From the NCBI GenBank assembly GCA_029561455.1, contig JAKQIY010000027.1, positions 1 through 49,221 of the forward strand: a stretch of DNA of 49,221 nucleotides, in the 5' to 3' direction. This DNA comes from a bacterium. GTDB taxonomy: Bacteria; Zhuqueibacterota; Zhuqueibacteria; Residuimicrobiales; Krinioviventaceae. How positions within the stretch are numbered: position 1 is the stretch's first letter; each line of letters opens with the position of its first letter. Under the pieces are notes generated by a model that was given only the letters and a program-made list of their open reading frames with translations, was not told where the DNA came from and did no database searches. The position numbers and the translations under genes are program-made. Shown piece by piece: positions 1 to 8,236 of the stretch.

Positions 1-165
1 AAATAGATGTTTTTATTCAAACAATAAAGCTTTTCGAGGCCACCTGCGGCGGCCACAGTCCATAAAGGGACTGCACTCCGGTTCCGGTAGAATCCGAGCT
101 ACTTCCAAACTCTAACAACCTGGCATTTACATTCGTTTTCATACAGTCTGAGGAGATTAGGAACG
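1..165. repeat. Interspersed repeat D, copy 1 (cut by window edge)
   Basis: About 165 bp that recur in the same orientation at 46398-46562 with scattered substitutions. The two copies align from the first base of the window, so this copy probably extends further left. The repeat contains a small hairpin (CAGTCC, loop ATAAA, GGGACTG) and a GGCC-rich palindrome. It contains no ORF. The remainder up to 344 is noncoding leader, with nothing recognised beyond two GGCGCC sites. Confidence 0.85.
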
Positions 166-344
166 AGGAGACAATCGCTTGACATTAACTCAATATGGTT
201 GGGAAAATTCTTTTTAAAAGCCTTAAAAAAGGGCGCCCCGGTTCCTGGATAGCTTGTTAATACCAGATCTAGAGGGCGCCAGGGTGGTTAGCGGGGTGGG
301 TAAATGGGAGTTACACTTAAAACCAGACTTTTCGGGGAGGGTGA

Positions 345-2246
345 ATGTTTGTATCAAAACTTACCAGGCCTTCATTGCCGCTTATTTGGTTTTATATCGG
401 CATATTGATGATCACGCCAAACGGAGCGCTTTTATTGGCTTTTGGTGAAGTTAATAGCTCTGCACCGTCTCACCGCCTTCATTCGGCTTTTGTTAATATT
501 CAATTTAACGACCCCCGCCTGGAACTGGCTATTCGCAACGCCCTGGGCAGACCAACCGGCGATATTCACGATACCGATATAGCCGGTTTAACCACGCTTG
601 TGGCAAAAAATGACAGTATTGCCGACCTGTCCGGCCTGGAATTTGCCGTTAATCTCCAAAAACTGGATTTCACCCACAACCGCATTACGGAACTGACCCC
701 TCTGCTCAAGCTTACCCATCTTGACTCTCTGTTCCTGGGTTATAACCTCATTACCGACGTGTCCCCATTGGCGGAATTAGTGAATCTTTCCATGCTTTCC
801 CTTAAATCCAACCGTATTACAACCATTGCCCCCTTGCAAAATCTGGTCAACCTCGTCAACCTGGAATTGCAGGATAATAAAATCACTGACATTGCCGCTC
901 TGCAAAACCTGACCGCTTTAACCTCGTTAAATATCAATAATTGCAAAATTGTCGATCTAACTCCTGTGCAAAACCTGCGGGCTCTAGTCTGTTTACGGGC
1001 GCTCGATAATAAAATTACCGATATTTCGCCCTTGCAAAACCTGGCAGGACTGGAAGAATTATCACTCAGCCGCAACAAGATCAGCGATTTTTCGCCGCTG
1101 CTCACTTTGATCCATATTAAAATCCTGTATCTCACCGAAACCGGTATGACCGATCTGACGGTTTTACACAACCTGACCGTATTGCAGGAATTGTATATTG
1201 CCAATAACCGGATCATGGATTTAACGCCCTTGCAATCGTTGCCCATGCTTAAAACCCTGGAATGCTACAACAATGCCGTTACTTCTCTTGCCGGCATTCA
1301 AAACCTGCCGGCTCTGCAAAAGCTGAATGCCGCCAAAAACCGGATCGGCAGCCTGGCTCCGCTGGGGTTGCTGCCGGCTTTAAAACGCCTCGATTTATCC
1401 GCAAATCATCTTAAAGACCTGGCCACTTTTCCCGCTATCCCCACATTGGAAATTCTCTACCTGGAAGAAAATCGGCTCGATCATGGCGATCTGCCGGTTT
1501 TGTACGTCCTGGATAAACTCAAATCCCTGCGGATGCGCAATAATCCCGGCATGCTTAGCGGCACTGCCGTGCAAACCCTGGCGGACAGCCTGGCCAAACT
1601 CGATTGCGCTGATATTATGTGGGACGGCGTCTGCGGCATCGACCCGGACGCCGCCGTGATCTGTTGGGTCGAACCCGACACCGCCCGCCTCGACGAGCCG
1701 GTCACCGTTCAGGCCACCGCAACCACTGCACAGCAAAACCGCGTGCAGGTAAAAATTGCCTGGGGCGACGGCCATGAATCGGCTTGCAGCGACTGGAATG
1801 CTAATGCCTCCCTGTTCACTTTTACTCACACCTACGCCGCCACCGGGAAATATTACATTCAGGCGCTGGCGCAAAGCGAGGACGGCGTCGCCATCCCCGC
1901 AGCCGGCTCGCAATTACTGGTCGTTGTCGATAACGGGGCGGCGGTTGACGATGCGGTAAAACCGGCGCGCGGCTTTTGCCTGGCGCAAAATTATCCCAAT
2001 CCCTTTAACGCAACCACCACCATACACTACTCGCTGCCCTGCGCTGCTCATGTACTGCTATGCGTCTATAACCTGGCGGGACAAGAGACCGTCCGGCTGG
2101 TCGATGCCGCACACCCCTCCGGCGAGCACACCCTGACCTGGAACGGAACCACCGCGGCGGGTCTACCCGCGCCTTCGGGCGTATACCTGGGCTATATCAA
2201 AGCCGGATCTTTTACCGGTATGTGCAAAATGGTTTTACTGCGTTAG
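345..2246 (+). CDS. Leucine-rich-repeat, PKD-domain protein with T9SS sorting tail
   Basis: Predicted secreted or surface protein of 633 aa. The N-terminus carries a hydrophobic export segment (about residues 10-32). Residues about 60-400 hold some 14 leucine-rich repeats of about 22 residues, with the internalin/SDS22-like pattern N-x-I-(T/S)-D-(I/L)-x-P-L-x-x-L. A PKD-like beta domain follows at about 445-530 (WGDG, then FTHTYAATGKY). The last ~85 residues are a type A T9SS sorting domain starting QNYPNPFN and ending in a basic KMVLLR tail. The start is supported by GGGGAGG at 334-340, four bases before the ATG. LRR proteins of this build usually bind proteins or glycans; the partner is unknown. 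It stands alone, with repeat DNA on both sides. Export is inferred from the tail, since no T9SS machinery lies in the window. Confidence 0.9.
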   Translation: MFVSKLTRPSLPLIWFYIGILMITPNGALLLAFGEVNSSAPSHRLHSAFVNIQFNDPRLELAIRNALGRPTGDIHDTDIAGLTTLVAKNDSIADLSGLEFAVNLQKLDFTHNRITELTPLLKLTHLDSLFLGYNLITDVSPLAELVNLSMLSLKSNRITTIAPLQNLVNLVNLELQDNKITDIAALQNLTALTSLNINNCKIVDLTPVQNLRALVCLRALDNKITDISPLQNLAGLEELSLSRNKISDFSPLLTLIHIKILYLTETGMTDLTVLHNLTVLQELYIANNRIMDLTPLQSLPMLKTLECYNNAVTSLAGIQNLPALQKLNAAKNRIGSLAPLGLLPALKRLDLSANHLKDLATFPAIPTLEILYLEENRLDHGDLPVLYVLDKLKSLRMRNNPGMLSGTAVQTLADSLAKLDCADIMWDGVCGIDPDAAVICWVEPDTARLDEPVTVQATATTAQQNRVQVKIAWGDGHESACSDWNANASLFTFTHTYAATGKYYIQALAQSEDGVAIPAAGSQLLVVVDNGAAVDDAVKPARGFCLAQNYPNPFNATTTIHYSLPCAAHVLLCVYNLAGQETVRLVDAAHPSGEHTLTWNGTTAAGLPAPSGVYLGYIKAGSFTGMCKMVLLR

Positions 2247-2278
2247 GGATTCAGTTCAAAATCAGAACACGGGGTTTT

Positions 2279-2379
2279 CAGTGTGGTCCACCTGGGGTAC
2301 GAGTCTGCTATAAAGAAAATTCTATGACTTCGAACCTGACCAAACTTTTGCAGTATATGCGGCGAGGTGGGCTACACTT
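2279..2379. repeat. Element A, copy 1 (101 bp, terminal inverted repeats)
   Basis: Begins AGTGTGGTCCACCT and ends AGGTGGGCTACACT, which pair with two G-U type differences. Further copies are at 3587-3687 and 18555-18655, each exactly 101 bp. Similarity to copy 2 extends from about 2271 to 2450 and includes a CGATACGTCCG segment. Confidence 0.8.
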
Positions 2380-2550
2380 GAATTGTTCACCGACCAGAAA
2401 ATGTCGTCGCGATACGTCCGCCGGTTCAGGTCATACCAGCGGCCCAGCGTGGATAGAGTGCGCTAAAGCCGTAACGATTGATTGTGAATATAATAAAGAA
2501 CAGCGCCGGAGGCTAATAGTTTATAAATTATACCCCGGTTGTTGTTAGTA

Positions 2551-2665
2551 GTCCCGGCTTTAGCCGGAAAAAAAGCCCGTCTGAAGGCAGGGCTATAAAC
2601 AAAGTATGTTTATAAAAACTGTATAGCCGTCCTGGATGCAGAAACTTGCTGGTGGGAATTCTGCA
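2551..2665. repeat. String of short hairpins
   Basis: Consecutive inverted repeats: CCGGC/GCCGG around TTTA (2554-2567), an AGCCC/GGGCT pair, TATAAACA/TGTTTATA (2594-2614), and GCAGAA/TTCTGC (2638-2664). The first recurs at 18798. The rest of 2247-2687 contains no supported gene. The hairpins could act as a transcription end for the convergent genes on either side. Confidence 0.6.
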
Positions 2666-2687
2666 AACCAGGGTTCATATAATAATT

Positions 2688-3390
2688 TCATTTTACTTCG
2701 AGTATTATTGGTTTTGATTTTATTTCTTTCCTAATTTTTATATACTTTTCAGGTATTTTGGGTGGTTTTATTCCATATTGAGAAAGAATTTCAATTGATT
2801 TATTATAGTCTTGAAAATCATCTTCCGGCGAATATATATATTGTATTTCATATTTACCTTTAAATGCTTGAATAATTGATATTAAAAATTCATTTTCTCT
2901 TGTTTCACCAGATTCTAGAAAAAAAGTTTGATCCAATATATTCTTGTATAAATCTATCAATACTTCATGACTATATAATATTTCTTGACTAATGCTGGTA
3001 TTGTAAATTATTTCTAAAACTGAATCTGGTACAGTTTCATCCTTTTTTGTAACTGCTCTTTTTTCACTCCAACGATCCATTTCAGTATAATTTGGATCTT
3101 GCCATGAAACGTAATCATCACCTTCCCAAATGCTTTTATTGTAAAAAATAAAAAGATTTTTTTTGAATTTTTATATTCAAGCTACTATAAATAAAACTTC
3201 GTGAATAATAATTGTTATTTGAATGATTTGTTAAAGTAAGTTTGACTTTTATTGGTACTGGATCATCCGTATAATAATATGGTTTCTTATTTACAACTTC
3301 CACCTTTACTGTAATACCATCCTTATTATTATCGTGTATACAACTGCTAATACTTGACAAAACCAGAATTAATAAAATCAAGTTTTTCAT
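2688..3390 (-). pseudogene. AT-rich lipoprotein gene broken by a frameshift in an A8 tract
   Basis: Two adjacent minus-strand reading frames are best read as one gene of about 233 codons. The first part starts at 3390 (ATG, preceded by AGAGGA) and encodes a lipoprotein signal, MKNLILLILVLSSISSC, with the probable lipid-bearing Cys at residue 17. It stops at 3136. The second frame is open well upstream of its first ATG (3080). Removing one base from the run of eight A (3157-3164 on the plus strand as T8) joins the frames seamlessly (..IQKN-LFIFYNKSIWEGDDYVSWQ..). No family was recognised; the C-terminal half is acidic and helical. Base composition is far more AT-rich than the flanking genes, which suggests acquisition. 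It lies between repeat B upstream and repeat A downstream. A sequencing or assembly error, or phase variation, could explain the shift. Confidence 0.65.
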
Positions 3391-3449
3391 ATTAGAATCC
3401 TCTATGTACAAAAATTGTTGTAACTTATATTTATCTAATTCATTCATCA

Positions 3450-3569
3450 CCTGATCGCGCCGAGGTTGTACCCCGGTGCTGGGAAACCGGGAAGGCTTGG
3501 CCCTCCTGCTATTACAGGGGCGCAGTCCCGGTCTCTTTTACGTTTCAGGGTACAACCCTGGAACGATCA
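3450..3569. repeat. Element B, copy 1 (120 bp, stacked hairpins)
   Basis: A 120-bp element almost identical to 4501-4620. It consists of consecutive palindromes: a GGGG/CCCC hairpin around TTGTA, GGGC/GCCC around TTG, a GGGG/CCCC pair around CGCAG, and at the end a hairpin around TACAA (TTTCAGGG/CCCTGGAA in this copy, GTTCCAGGG/CCCTGGAAC in copy 2). It lies 60 bp upstream of the lipoprotein start. Confidence 0.85.
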
Positions 3570-3586
3570 AAGGGGCTTTCAGATTT

Positions 3587-3687
3587 CAGTGTGGTCCACC
3601 TGGGGTACGAATCTGCTAAAAAGAAAATTCTATGCATTCGAACCTGAGCAAACTTTTGCAGTATTTGCGGCGAGGTGGGCTACACTT
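3587..3687. repeat. Element A, copy 2
   Basis: 101 bp with the same terminal inverted repeats as 2279-2379. It directly follows element B copy 1. The extended similarity runs to about 3765 and contains an extra palindrome GTCCCGC-TTG-GCGGGAC at about 3729-3745. Confidence 0.8.
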
Positions 3688-3806
3688 GAATTGTGCACCG
3701 ACCAGAAAATATCGTCGCGATTCGTCCGTCCCGCTTGGCGGGACGGGTACATACCAGCGGCCCAAGGCAGCCAGGATTCAACTTTAATTAAAAAATGAAT
3801 TTTACT

Positions 3807-4475
3807 TTATTCATTAAAAGTCTTTTCAAAATATGCAATAACTTCAGGTTTGTTATTTATAACATGATTGATAAATAATTGAAAATCGAATCTCTTATTA
3901 TTTCGTTCTAAAAATTCTATCATACTCGTGTAAAATACCTCAGCATCAATCTTTTTATCATGTAAAATGGCATACCAATTTTTTAATATCGATTTATCAT
4001 TTAATGTTTCTAAATCAAATTGCCAATGAGGACAAAGAGGTTCAAATAAATCCCAAAAGTGATCATTTTCCAATTTATCCTGATAGAAAATTTTCATATA
4101 TTTTACTAGAACCATATAAGACATTGCTTTTTGAGTTTCTCCCCCTGGTTTTAATTCAGCTTCCCAAAAATCAACGATTCTCTGTTTGTTATTGGTTACA
4201 TCGAATATCAGGTTATCAAATTTATATTTGAATTCCTTTTCTTCCATTTCTATAAAAGTAATGAGAGCCTGATAGAAAAATTCAGCCGTGATTTTTTTCC
4301 CTTCTACTATCTTATACCAATCATCCAAAACACAGACATCTTGAAGTTCCAAGTCATCAAAATACCAATTGGGAGACATGTCACCCAACAATGATGACAA
4401 ATCATGACTTTTATTATTACGCCAATAGGAATCCAGGTATTTATATGCTTTAATAAATGATATCTCTTTAAACAT
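3807..4475 (-). CDS. Internally duplicated, immunity-like hypothetical protein
   Basis: Cytoplasmic protein of 222 aa with no signal peptide, acidic and rich in aromatic residues. It consists of two copies of one ~100-residue unit: MSPNWYFD..LDDWYKIV..KKITAEFFYQALITFIE in the first half aligns with LCPHWQFD..LKNWYAIL..KKIDAEVFYTSMIEFLE in the second. The pattern hydrophobic-DL-LL-D-(P)-W-x-DW-x-V recalls small immunity-type proteins of polymorphic toxin systems, but this is a resemblance by eye only. The gene is AT-rich like its frameshifted neighbour and unlike the rest of the window. It is bracketed by element B (26 bp upstream of the start) and element A (downstream). No toxin gene is adjacent, so if it is an immunity gene it is an orphan. 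Confidence 0.7.
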   Translation of the reverse strand: MFKEISFIKAYKYLDSYWRNNKSHDLSSLLGDMSPNWYFDDLELQDVCVLDDWYKIVEGKKITAEFFYQALITFIEMEEKEFKYKFDNLIFDVTNNKQRIVDFWEAELKPGGETQKAMSYMVLVKYMKIFYQDKLENDHFWDLFEPLCPHWQFDLETLNDKSILKNWYAILHDKKIDAEVFYTSMIEFLERNNKRFDFQLFINHVINNKPEVIAYFEKTFNE

Positions 4476-4500
4476 AGTTATCCTTATTAGTATTTTTTCT

Positions 4501-4620
4501 CCTGATCGCGCCGGGGTTGTACCCCGGTGCGAAAAAACCGGAAGGGCTTGGCCCTCCTGCTATTACAGGGGCGCAGCCCCGGTCTTTTTTACGTTCCAGG
4601 GTACAACCCTGGAACGATCA
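4501..4620. repeat. Element B, copy 2
   Basis: 120 bp, near-identical to 3450-3569. It has clean hairpins CCGGGG-TTGTA-CCCCGG and GTTCCAGGG-TACAA-CCCTGGAAC. From here to 5521 there is no supportable gene, only AT-rich spacer (4621-4740) and degenerate repeat fragments. Confidence 0.85.
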
Positions 4621-4830
4621 GTTTGTATAATTTTATAAAATTCGCCCTGTTTTTATCGTCCCGAATATGATCTTATATATAATGAAATTTTATTATAATA
4701 GCAATATATTATTTATTTTTCAAACACACTTTAAAACATAGGATATGTTCAACAAGGCATAACCCGGAGCGTAGCCCCTGTCTTGCTTACATCCCAGGTT
4801 ACAGGAACGATCAAAAAGATAAATCTAAAC

Positions 4831-4882
4831 CGGTCGCCGAGTGTTCCGCTTGCTTTACCTTTGCGGAACGTATCGAGGCGAC
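4831..4882. repeat. 52-bp exact repeat, copy 1 (REP-like)
   Basis: Identical over 52 bases to 5180-5231. It contains the hairpin GTTCCGC/GCGGAAC and flanking CGGTCGCCGAG/TATCGAGGCGAC, the inverted form of the TCTCGATACG..CTCGACGACCG palindromes at 4971-5020 and 18681-18728. Confidence 0.85.
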
Positions 4883-4970
4883 AAGTGCGAAAAAACCGGG
4901 AAAGTTTGCCCTCCAAAATATTACAGAAGCGCAGCCCCAGTCGACCTGGACGCACCTGCTACCCCGGTGC

Positions 4971-5020
4971 GTCTCGATACGTCCGGTCTCGCCATGCTCG
5001 ACCGTCCTACTCGACGACCG
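4971..5020. repeat. REP-like palindrome (TCTCGATACG..CTCGACGACC)
   Basis: Runs GTCTCGATACGTCCGG, a short core, then CTACTCGACGACCGG. The same outline recurs at 18681-18728. It resembles the layout of bacterial REP sequences. No transposase of the RAYT type is in the window. Confidence 0.6.
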
Positions 5021-5083
5021 GGGTTATTGGTCTATCTTCAGAACACGCCGGGATTGTACCCTGGTACAATCAAATTCATTTCG

Positions 5084-5397
5084 CTGATAGCTGATAACTG
5101 AAAGCTAACGACTGACAGCTATGAACCAACAGGTTTGCACGTCTCACGTCTCACGTTTCACCTAGAAATTGCCCTAACACGGTCGCCGAGTGTTCCGCTT
5201 GCTTTACCTTTGCGGAACGTATCGAGGCGACAGTACCATGTTACACAAAATAAATTCAGCTCTGCAAATCTGACTGATAGCTGAAAACTGACAGCTATGA
5301 ACCAACAACTTTTCCCGTTTCACATCTCACGTCTCACGTTTCACAATTACCAACTGATAGCTGACAACTGAAAACTGACAGCTACCGCCTGACAGCC
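5084..5397. repeat. Degenerate tandem repeat block
   Basis: The word CTGATAGCTGA(A/T)AACTGA occurs three times (from about 5086, 5270 and 5350). ACGTCTCACGTTTCAC occurs twice, and the second 52-bp exact repeat (5180-5231) lies between them. No ORF here has coding character. Confidence 0.7.
5180..5231. repeat. 52-bp exact repeat, copy 2 (REP-like)
   Basis: Base-for-base copy of 4831-4882, in the same orientation and 349 bp further on. Exact identity amid diverged flanks suggests recent duplication or gene conversion. Confidence 0.85.
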
Positions 5398-5521
5398 TTC
5401 CCAAAATCAGCAATTTGCCGGTTACCACTCCCCGCCCTCAAATTTTTCTCTTGTATTTAACCCATTTTTTTCTGTTATTAGAGTAAACAGTAACTGGTAA
5501 TCATTTACTATAGGATAACAG

Positions 5522-7519
5522 ATGAAAAAACAATGCCACGAACATAACCGAAAAATAACCTGTCCTGGCAAGAACGGCGCGCGTCATACCGGACGCTGGC
5601 TGTTTACCGCGCTGGGCGTGTCGTCGCTGGTGTGGTTCCTGGTTCGGGTCATCCCCAAACCGAGCCGGGCGGCGTATCCCTGTATGAAAGTTGCCGCGCC
5701 CCTGGCCTCGACCTTTGTTACATACCTGCTGGGCTTGCTCGCAACCATTTTTGCACTCCGTAAAGCAAAATTATCATACCGCAATTCCCGCTATATTCTG
5801 GCGACCTTATGCCTGGTAACCGCGCTTGTCGCCGGTTCGTTCACCTTTCTGCATACAAAATCACCGGCTTTGGCAATAAACGAGGATCTGTATACCAACA
5901 CCGATCCGCTGGGCCGTAATAACCCGGTAGGCGAAGCCAAAGGCGTTGTACCGGGTCGCGTGGTGTGGGTGCATGACAAGGATGCCACGGACGAATTTTG
6001 CGAGCCCACCACCAATAACGACGGCTATTTTCTGGAAAAAAACAACGATCAGCGGGTCATCGACGCCATGTTCTCCGGCGCTATCAAATCCCTGACCAAT
6101 AAAGAAACCGACGCCCAGGCGTGGCAAGCAATTTTTGAATATTTTAACGAACAGCATGGCAACGGCGTAACCGGCTATACCGCCGGGGAAAAAATCTTTA
6201 TCAAGATCAATTCCGTGCATGCCAACAGTTTTAAAAGCGACGGTTCTATCCAATATAACGGAGATTACGGCTGTGTCGACACCTCGCCCCAGGCGGCGCT
6301 GGCAGTCATCCGGCAACTGGTTTACCGCGCCGGCGTGCCCCAGGAAGATATTTATATCGGCGATCCCTATCGCAAAATTTTCAAGCATTGTTACGATATG
6401 TGGCATTCCGAGTTCCCCAATGCCCATTACATGGTTAATGGTAGCCAGGACGGCCGCGAAACGCTCAAAGTGGATACGAAAAAGGTGATCTTTTATTCCG
6501 ATAGCGGCAAGGTGCTAACGCAAACCTACGATCGCCTGTACTCCGCTATGAATAACGCCAAATACATCATTAACCTGCCGGCGCTAAAAGGGCATCGCTG
6601 GGCCGGCACCTCCTATTTCGCCAAAAACTTTTTCGGCGCCAACACCCGCTCCGGCGCATCGCATTTGCATAACGGCACAATTTTGCCGGACTGGAATGTT
6701 GAAGCGCGCACCGGTTACGGCAAATACCGCGTGTTCGTTGACCTGATGGGCAGTAAATACCTCGGCGGCAAGACTGTTCTATACGTTATGGACGGCCTGT
6801 GGGCAACCTCGTATGAACACGATCCGCCTTGTAAATTCCGCATGGCGCCGTTTAATGACGACTGGTGCAACTCTTTGTTCCTATCGATGGACCCGGTGGC
6901 TATTGAATCCGTTTGCCTCGATTTTATGCAGGCCGAGTTCGCCGAAGCCGATTCGACGATCTCGCCGATGCGTCATATCTTTGTCCATTACAACGGCGTG
7001 GACGATTACCTGCACCAGGCCGCCGATCCCACCAAATGGCCGGAAGGATTCAACTATAATCCGGATGGCGACGGAGTAGCGCTGCCCAGCCTCGGTGTTC
7101 ATGAACACTGGAACAATGCACAGGATCGCCAGTATTCGCGCAACCTCGGTACCGGCGACGGCATCGAACTGGTACAGGCGCAAACGGATTATACGGATAT
7201 AGCCCGGCAAAACCCAGCCGCGGCGCCGCTGCAATTTACCCTGCGGCAGAATTATCCCAATCCCTTTAATCCGACTACCAATATAACTTATGACCTGCAA
7301 TCGTCCGCCGACGTCAGGTTGGATATTTTCAATGTGAATGGTCAACGTATTGCCGCCCTGGTCAACGAAAAACAGGACACCGGCTCTCATAGCATTACCT
7401 GGAACGGACATAGCGACAGCGGCGCCCCGGCCGCTTCGGGTATTTATTTGTACCGCCTCACCGTTACAACCAACCAGAAAAGGCTGACGCAGGAAAAAAC
7501 CATGACGCTGCTGAAATAA
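5522..7519 (+). CDS. DUF362-like secreted protein with T9SS tail
   Basis: Protein of 665 aa. Three hydrophobic segments in the first ~125 residues (about 27-43, 60-82 and 93-112) precede a globular domain from about residue 140. That domain has the look of the DUF362 family: NPVGEAKGVVPGRVVW, a PGEK-like IFIKIN strand, NLPALKGH, and a late VMDGLWA segment. The function of DUF362 proteins is not settled; some carry Fe-S clusters, but no clustered CxxC motifs are seen here. The C-terminus is a T9SS type A sorting domain starting QNYPNPFN. A multi-span N-terminus together with a T9SS tail is odd and may reflect membrane anchoring before processing. A terminator follows at 7577, so it is probably monocistronic. 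Confidence 0.8.
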   Translation: MKKQCHEHNRKITCPGKNGARHTGRWLFTALGVSSLVWFLVRVIPKPSRAAYPCMKVAAPLASTFVTYLLGLLATIFALRKAKLSYRNSRYILATLCLVTALVAGSFTFLHTKSPALAINEDLYTNTDPLGRNNPVGEAKGVVPGRVVWVHDKDATDEFCEPTTNNDGYFLEKNNDQRVIDAMFSGAIKSLTNKETDAQAWQAIFEYFNEQHGNGVTGYTAGEKIFIKINSVHANSFKSDGSIQYNGDYGCVDTSPQAALAVIRQLVYRAGVPQEDIYIGDPYRKIFKHCYDMWHSEFPNAHYMVNGSQDGRETLKVDTKKVIFYSDSGKVLTQTYDRLYSAMNNAKYIINLPALKGHRWAGTSYFAKNFFGANTRSGASHLHNGTILPDWNVEARTGYGKYRVFVDLMGSKYLGGKTVLYVMDGLWATSYEHDPPCKFRMAPFNDDWCNSLFLSMDPVAIESVCLDFMQAEFAEADSTISPMRHIFVHYNGVDDYLHQAADPTKWPEGFNYNPDGDGVALPSLGVHEHWNNAQDRQYSRNLGTGDGIELVQAQTDYTDIARQNPAAAPLQFTLRQNYPNPFNPTTNITYDLQSSADVRLDIFNVNGQRIAALVNEKQDTGSHSITWNGHSDSGAPAASGIYLYRLTVTTNQKRLTQEKTMTLLK

Positions 7520-7576
7520 CCAGTGATTAAGCGATAAAGCGGGTATTCAGGTTTCTTAAAGAAACAAAAAAATTAC

Positions 7577-7614
7577 AACTCCGGTAACCGTCAAGTTGGC
7601 TGCCGGAGTTTTTA
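7577..7614 (+). terminator. Rho-independent terminator after the DUF362 gene
   Basis: Stem AACTCCGG (7577-7584) pairs with CCGGAGTT (7603-7610), followed by a T-rich run. Confidence 0.8.
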
Positions 7615-7862
7615 TTTTTATGCGTCGCTCTGTAAGTACAATAGTGGCGCTTTTGTTTGTAAAAAAATGAATTGAATTCAAAAATTTGAATTTTTCTCTT
7701 GCTTTAATGATTTTAATTTAATATACTTAAACAGATTGGGGCGGTGCAGATGCTATAGATACGGTTATCGACGGGATGGAATAAACAAAAGTTTATTTTT
7801 TGTTATATCAGTTGCAAAATGGTTGATTATTTTGACTACAGGTTTTTAATAACAAGAATATA

Positions 7863-7934
7863 AAAAAGGGACGCCGTATCCCCCGGCAGTCACTGATCCC
7901 CCTAGGTGATGTGCCAGCGGCGTCCCCCCCTTTT
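7863..7934. ncRNA. Long two-storey hairpin, possible bidirectional terminator or small RNA
   Basis: Outer stem A-run plus GGGACGCCG (7868-7876) pairs with CGGCGTCCC (7918-7926) followed by a C/T run. An inner stem GGCA..CAC pairs with GTG..GTGCC around a CCCCCTAG loop. It is isolated in a 700-bp gap with no gene (7520-8236) and would end transcription in either direction. No known riboswitch family was recognised. The rest of the gap is AT-rich spacer plus element C. Confidence 0.45.
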
Positions 7935-8048
7935 AAGCAGCAGCTCCCCTTTTCCGCCTCTATTTATCTGTTGCAATTTTCCCGATAAATTCGCTTATTA
8001 TAATACCTGAATTTCTAAATTGAGTTTATAGAAATTGAAATTTAACTA

Positions 8049-8158
8049 TTACTAAACATTGGGCATTGTCCCACCATTCTTTTACAGGTATTTTGTAATG
8101 ATTAACATTATATTATTCAGCAAGTTATCGCTGTAGTGGGTCGATGCCCATCCTACAG
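8049..8158. repeat. Element C, copy 1 (REPIN-like)
   Basis: An inverted copy of the element seen at 15973-16080 and 28665-28774. One end reads TGGGCATTGTCCCAC, the other GTGGGTCGATGCCCATCCTACAG. The ATG at 8144 falls inside this repeat and is therefore an unlikely gene start. Confidence 0.75.
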
Positions 8159-8236
8159 TTCATTATTAAAACTCCATTATCAAAAGATAAAGTTCGTTTT
8201 AGAAAGTCAGGTAATAAGAAAAATGATAGTGAACCA

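Noticed and set aside
740-1246. 168-codon minus-strand ORF opposite the LRR gene
   Set aside because: It is the mirror of the leucine-rich repeats; its own repeats follow those of the sense gene.
3450-3770. B and A repeats as integron attC sites
   Set aside because: The lengths and hairpins would fit, but no GTTRRRY/RYYYAAC core pair could be found and no integrase gene is in view.
3466-3798. 110-codon plus-strand ORF
   Set aside because: It lies entirely within elements B and A, has no domain, and differs between repeat copies only as noncoding repeats do.
4749-5101. Overlapping ORFs of 68-103 codons on both strands
   Set aside because: They run through repeat and hairpin sequence, lack ribosome sites and have no protein-like composition.
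5522-7519. Iron-sulfur protein assignment for the DUF362-like gene
   Set aside because: The few cysteines are scattered and no CxxCxxC motif is present.
8144-8236. Upstream start for the glycosylase-like gene
   Set aside because: The ATG lies in the terminal inverted repeat of element C, and the added ~31 residues do not resemble the family.
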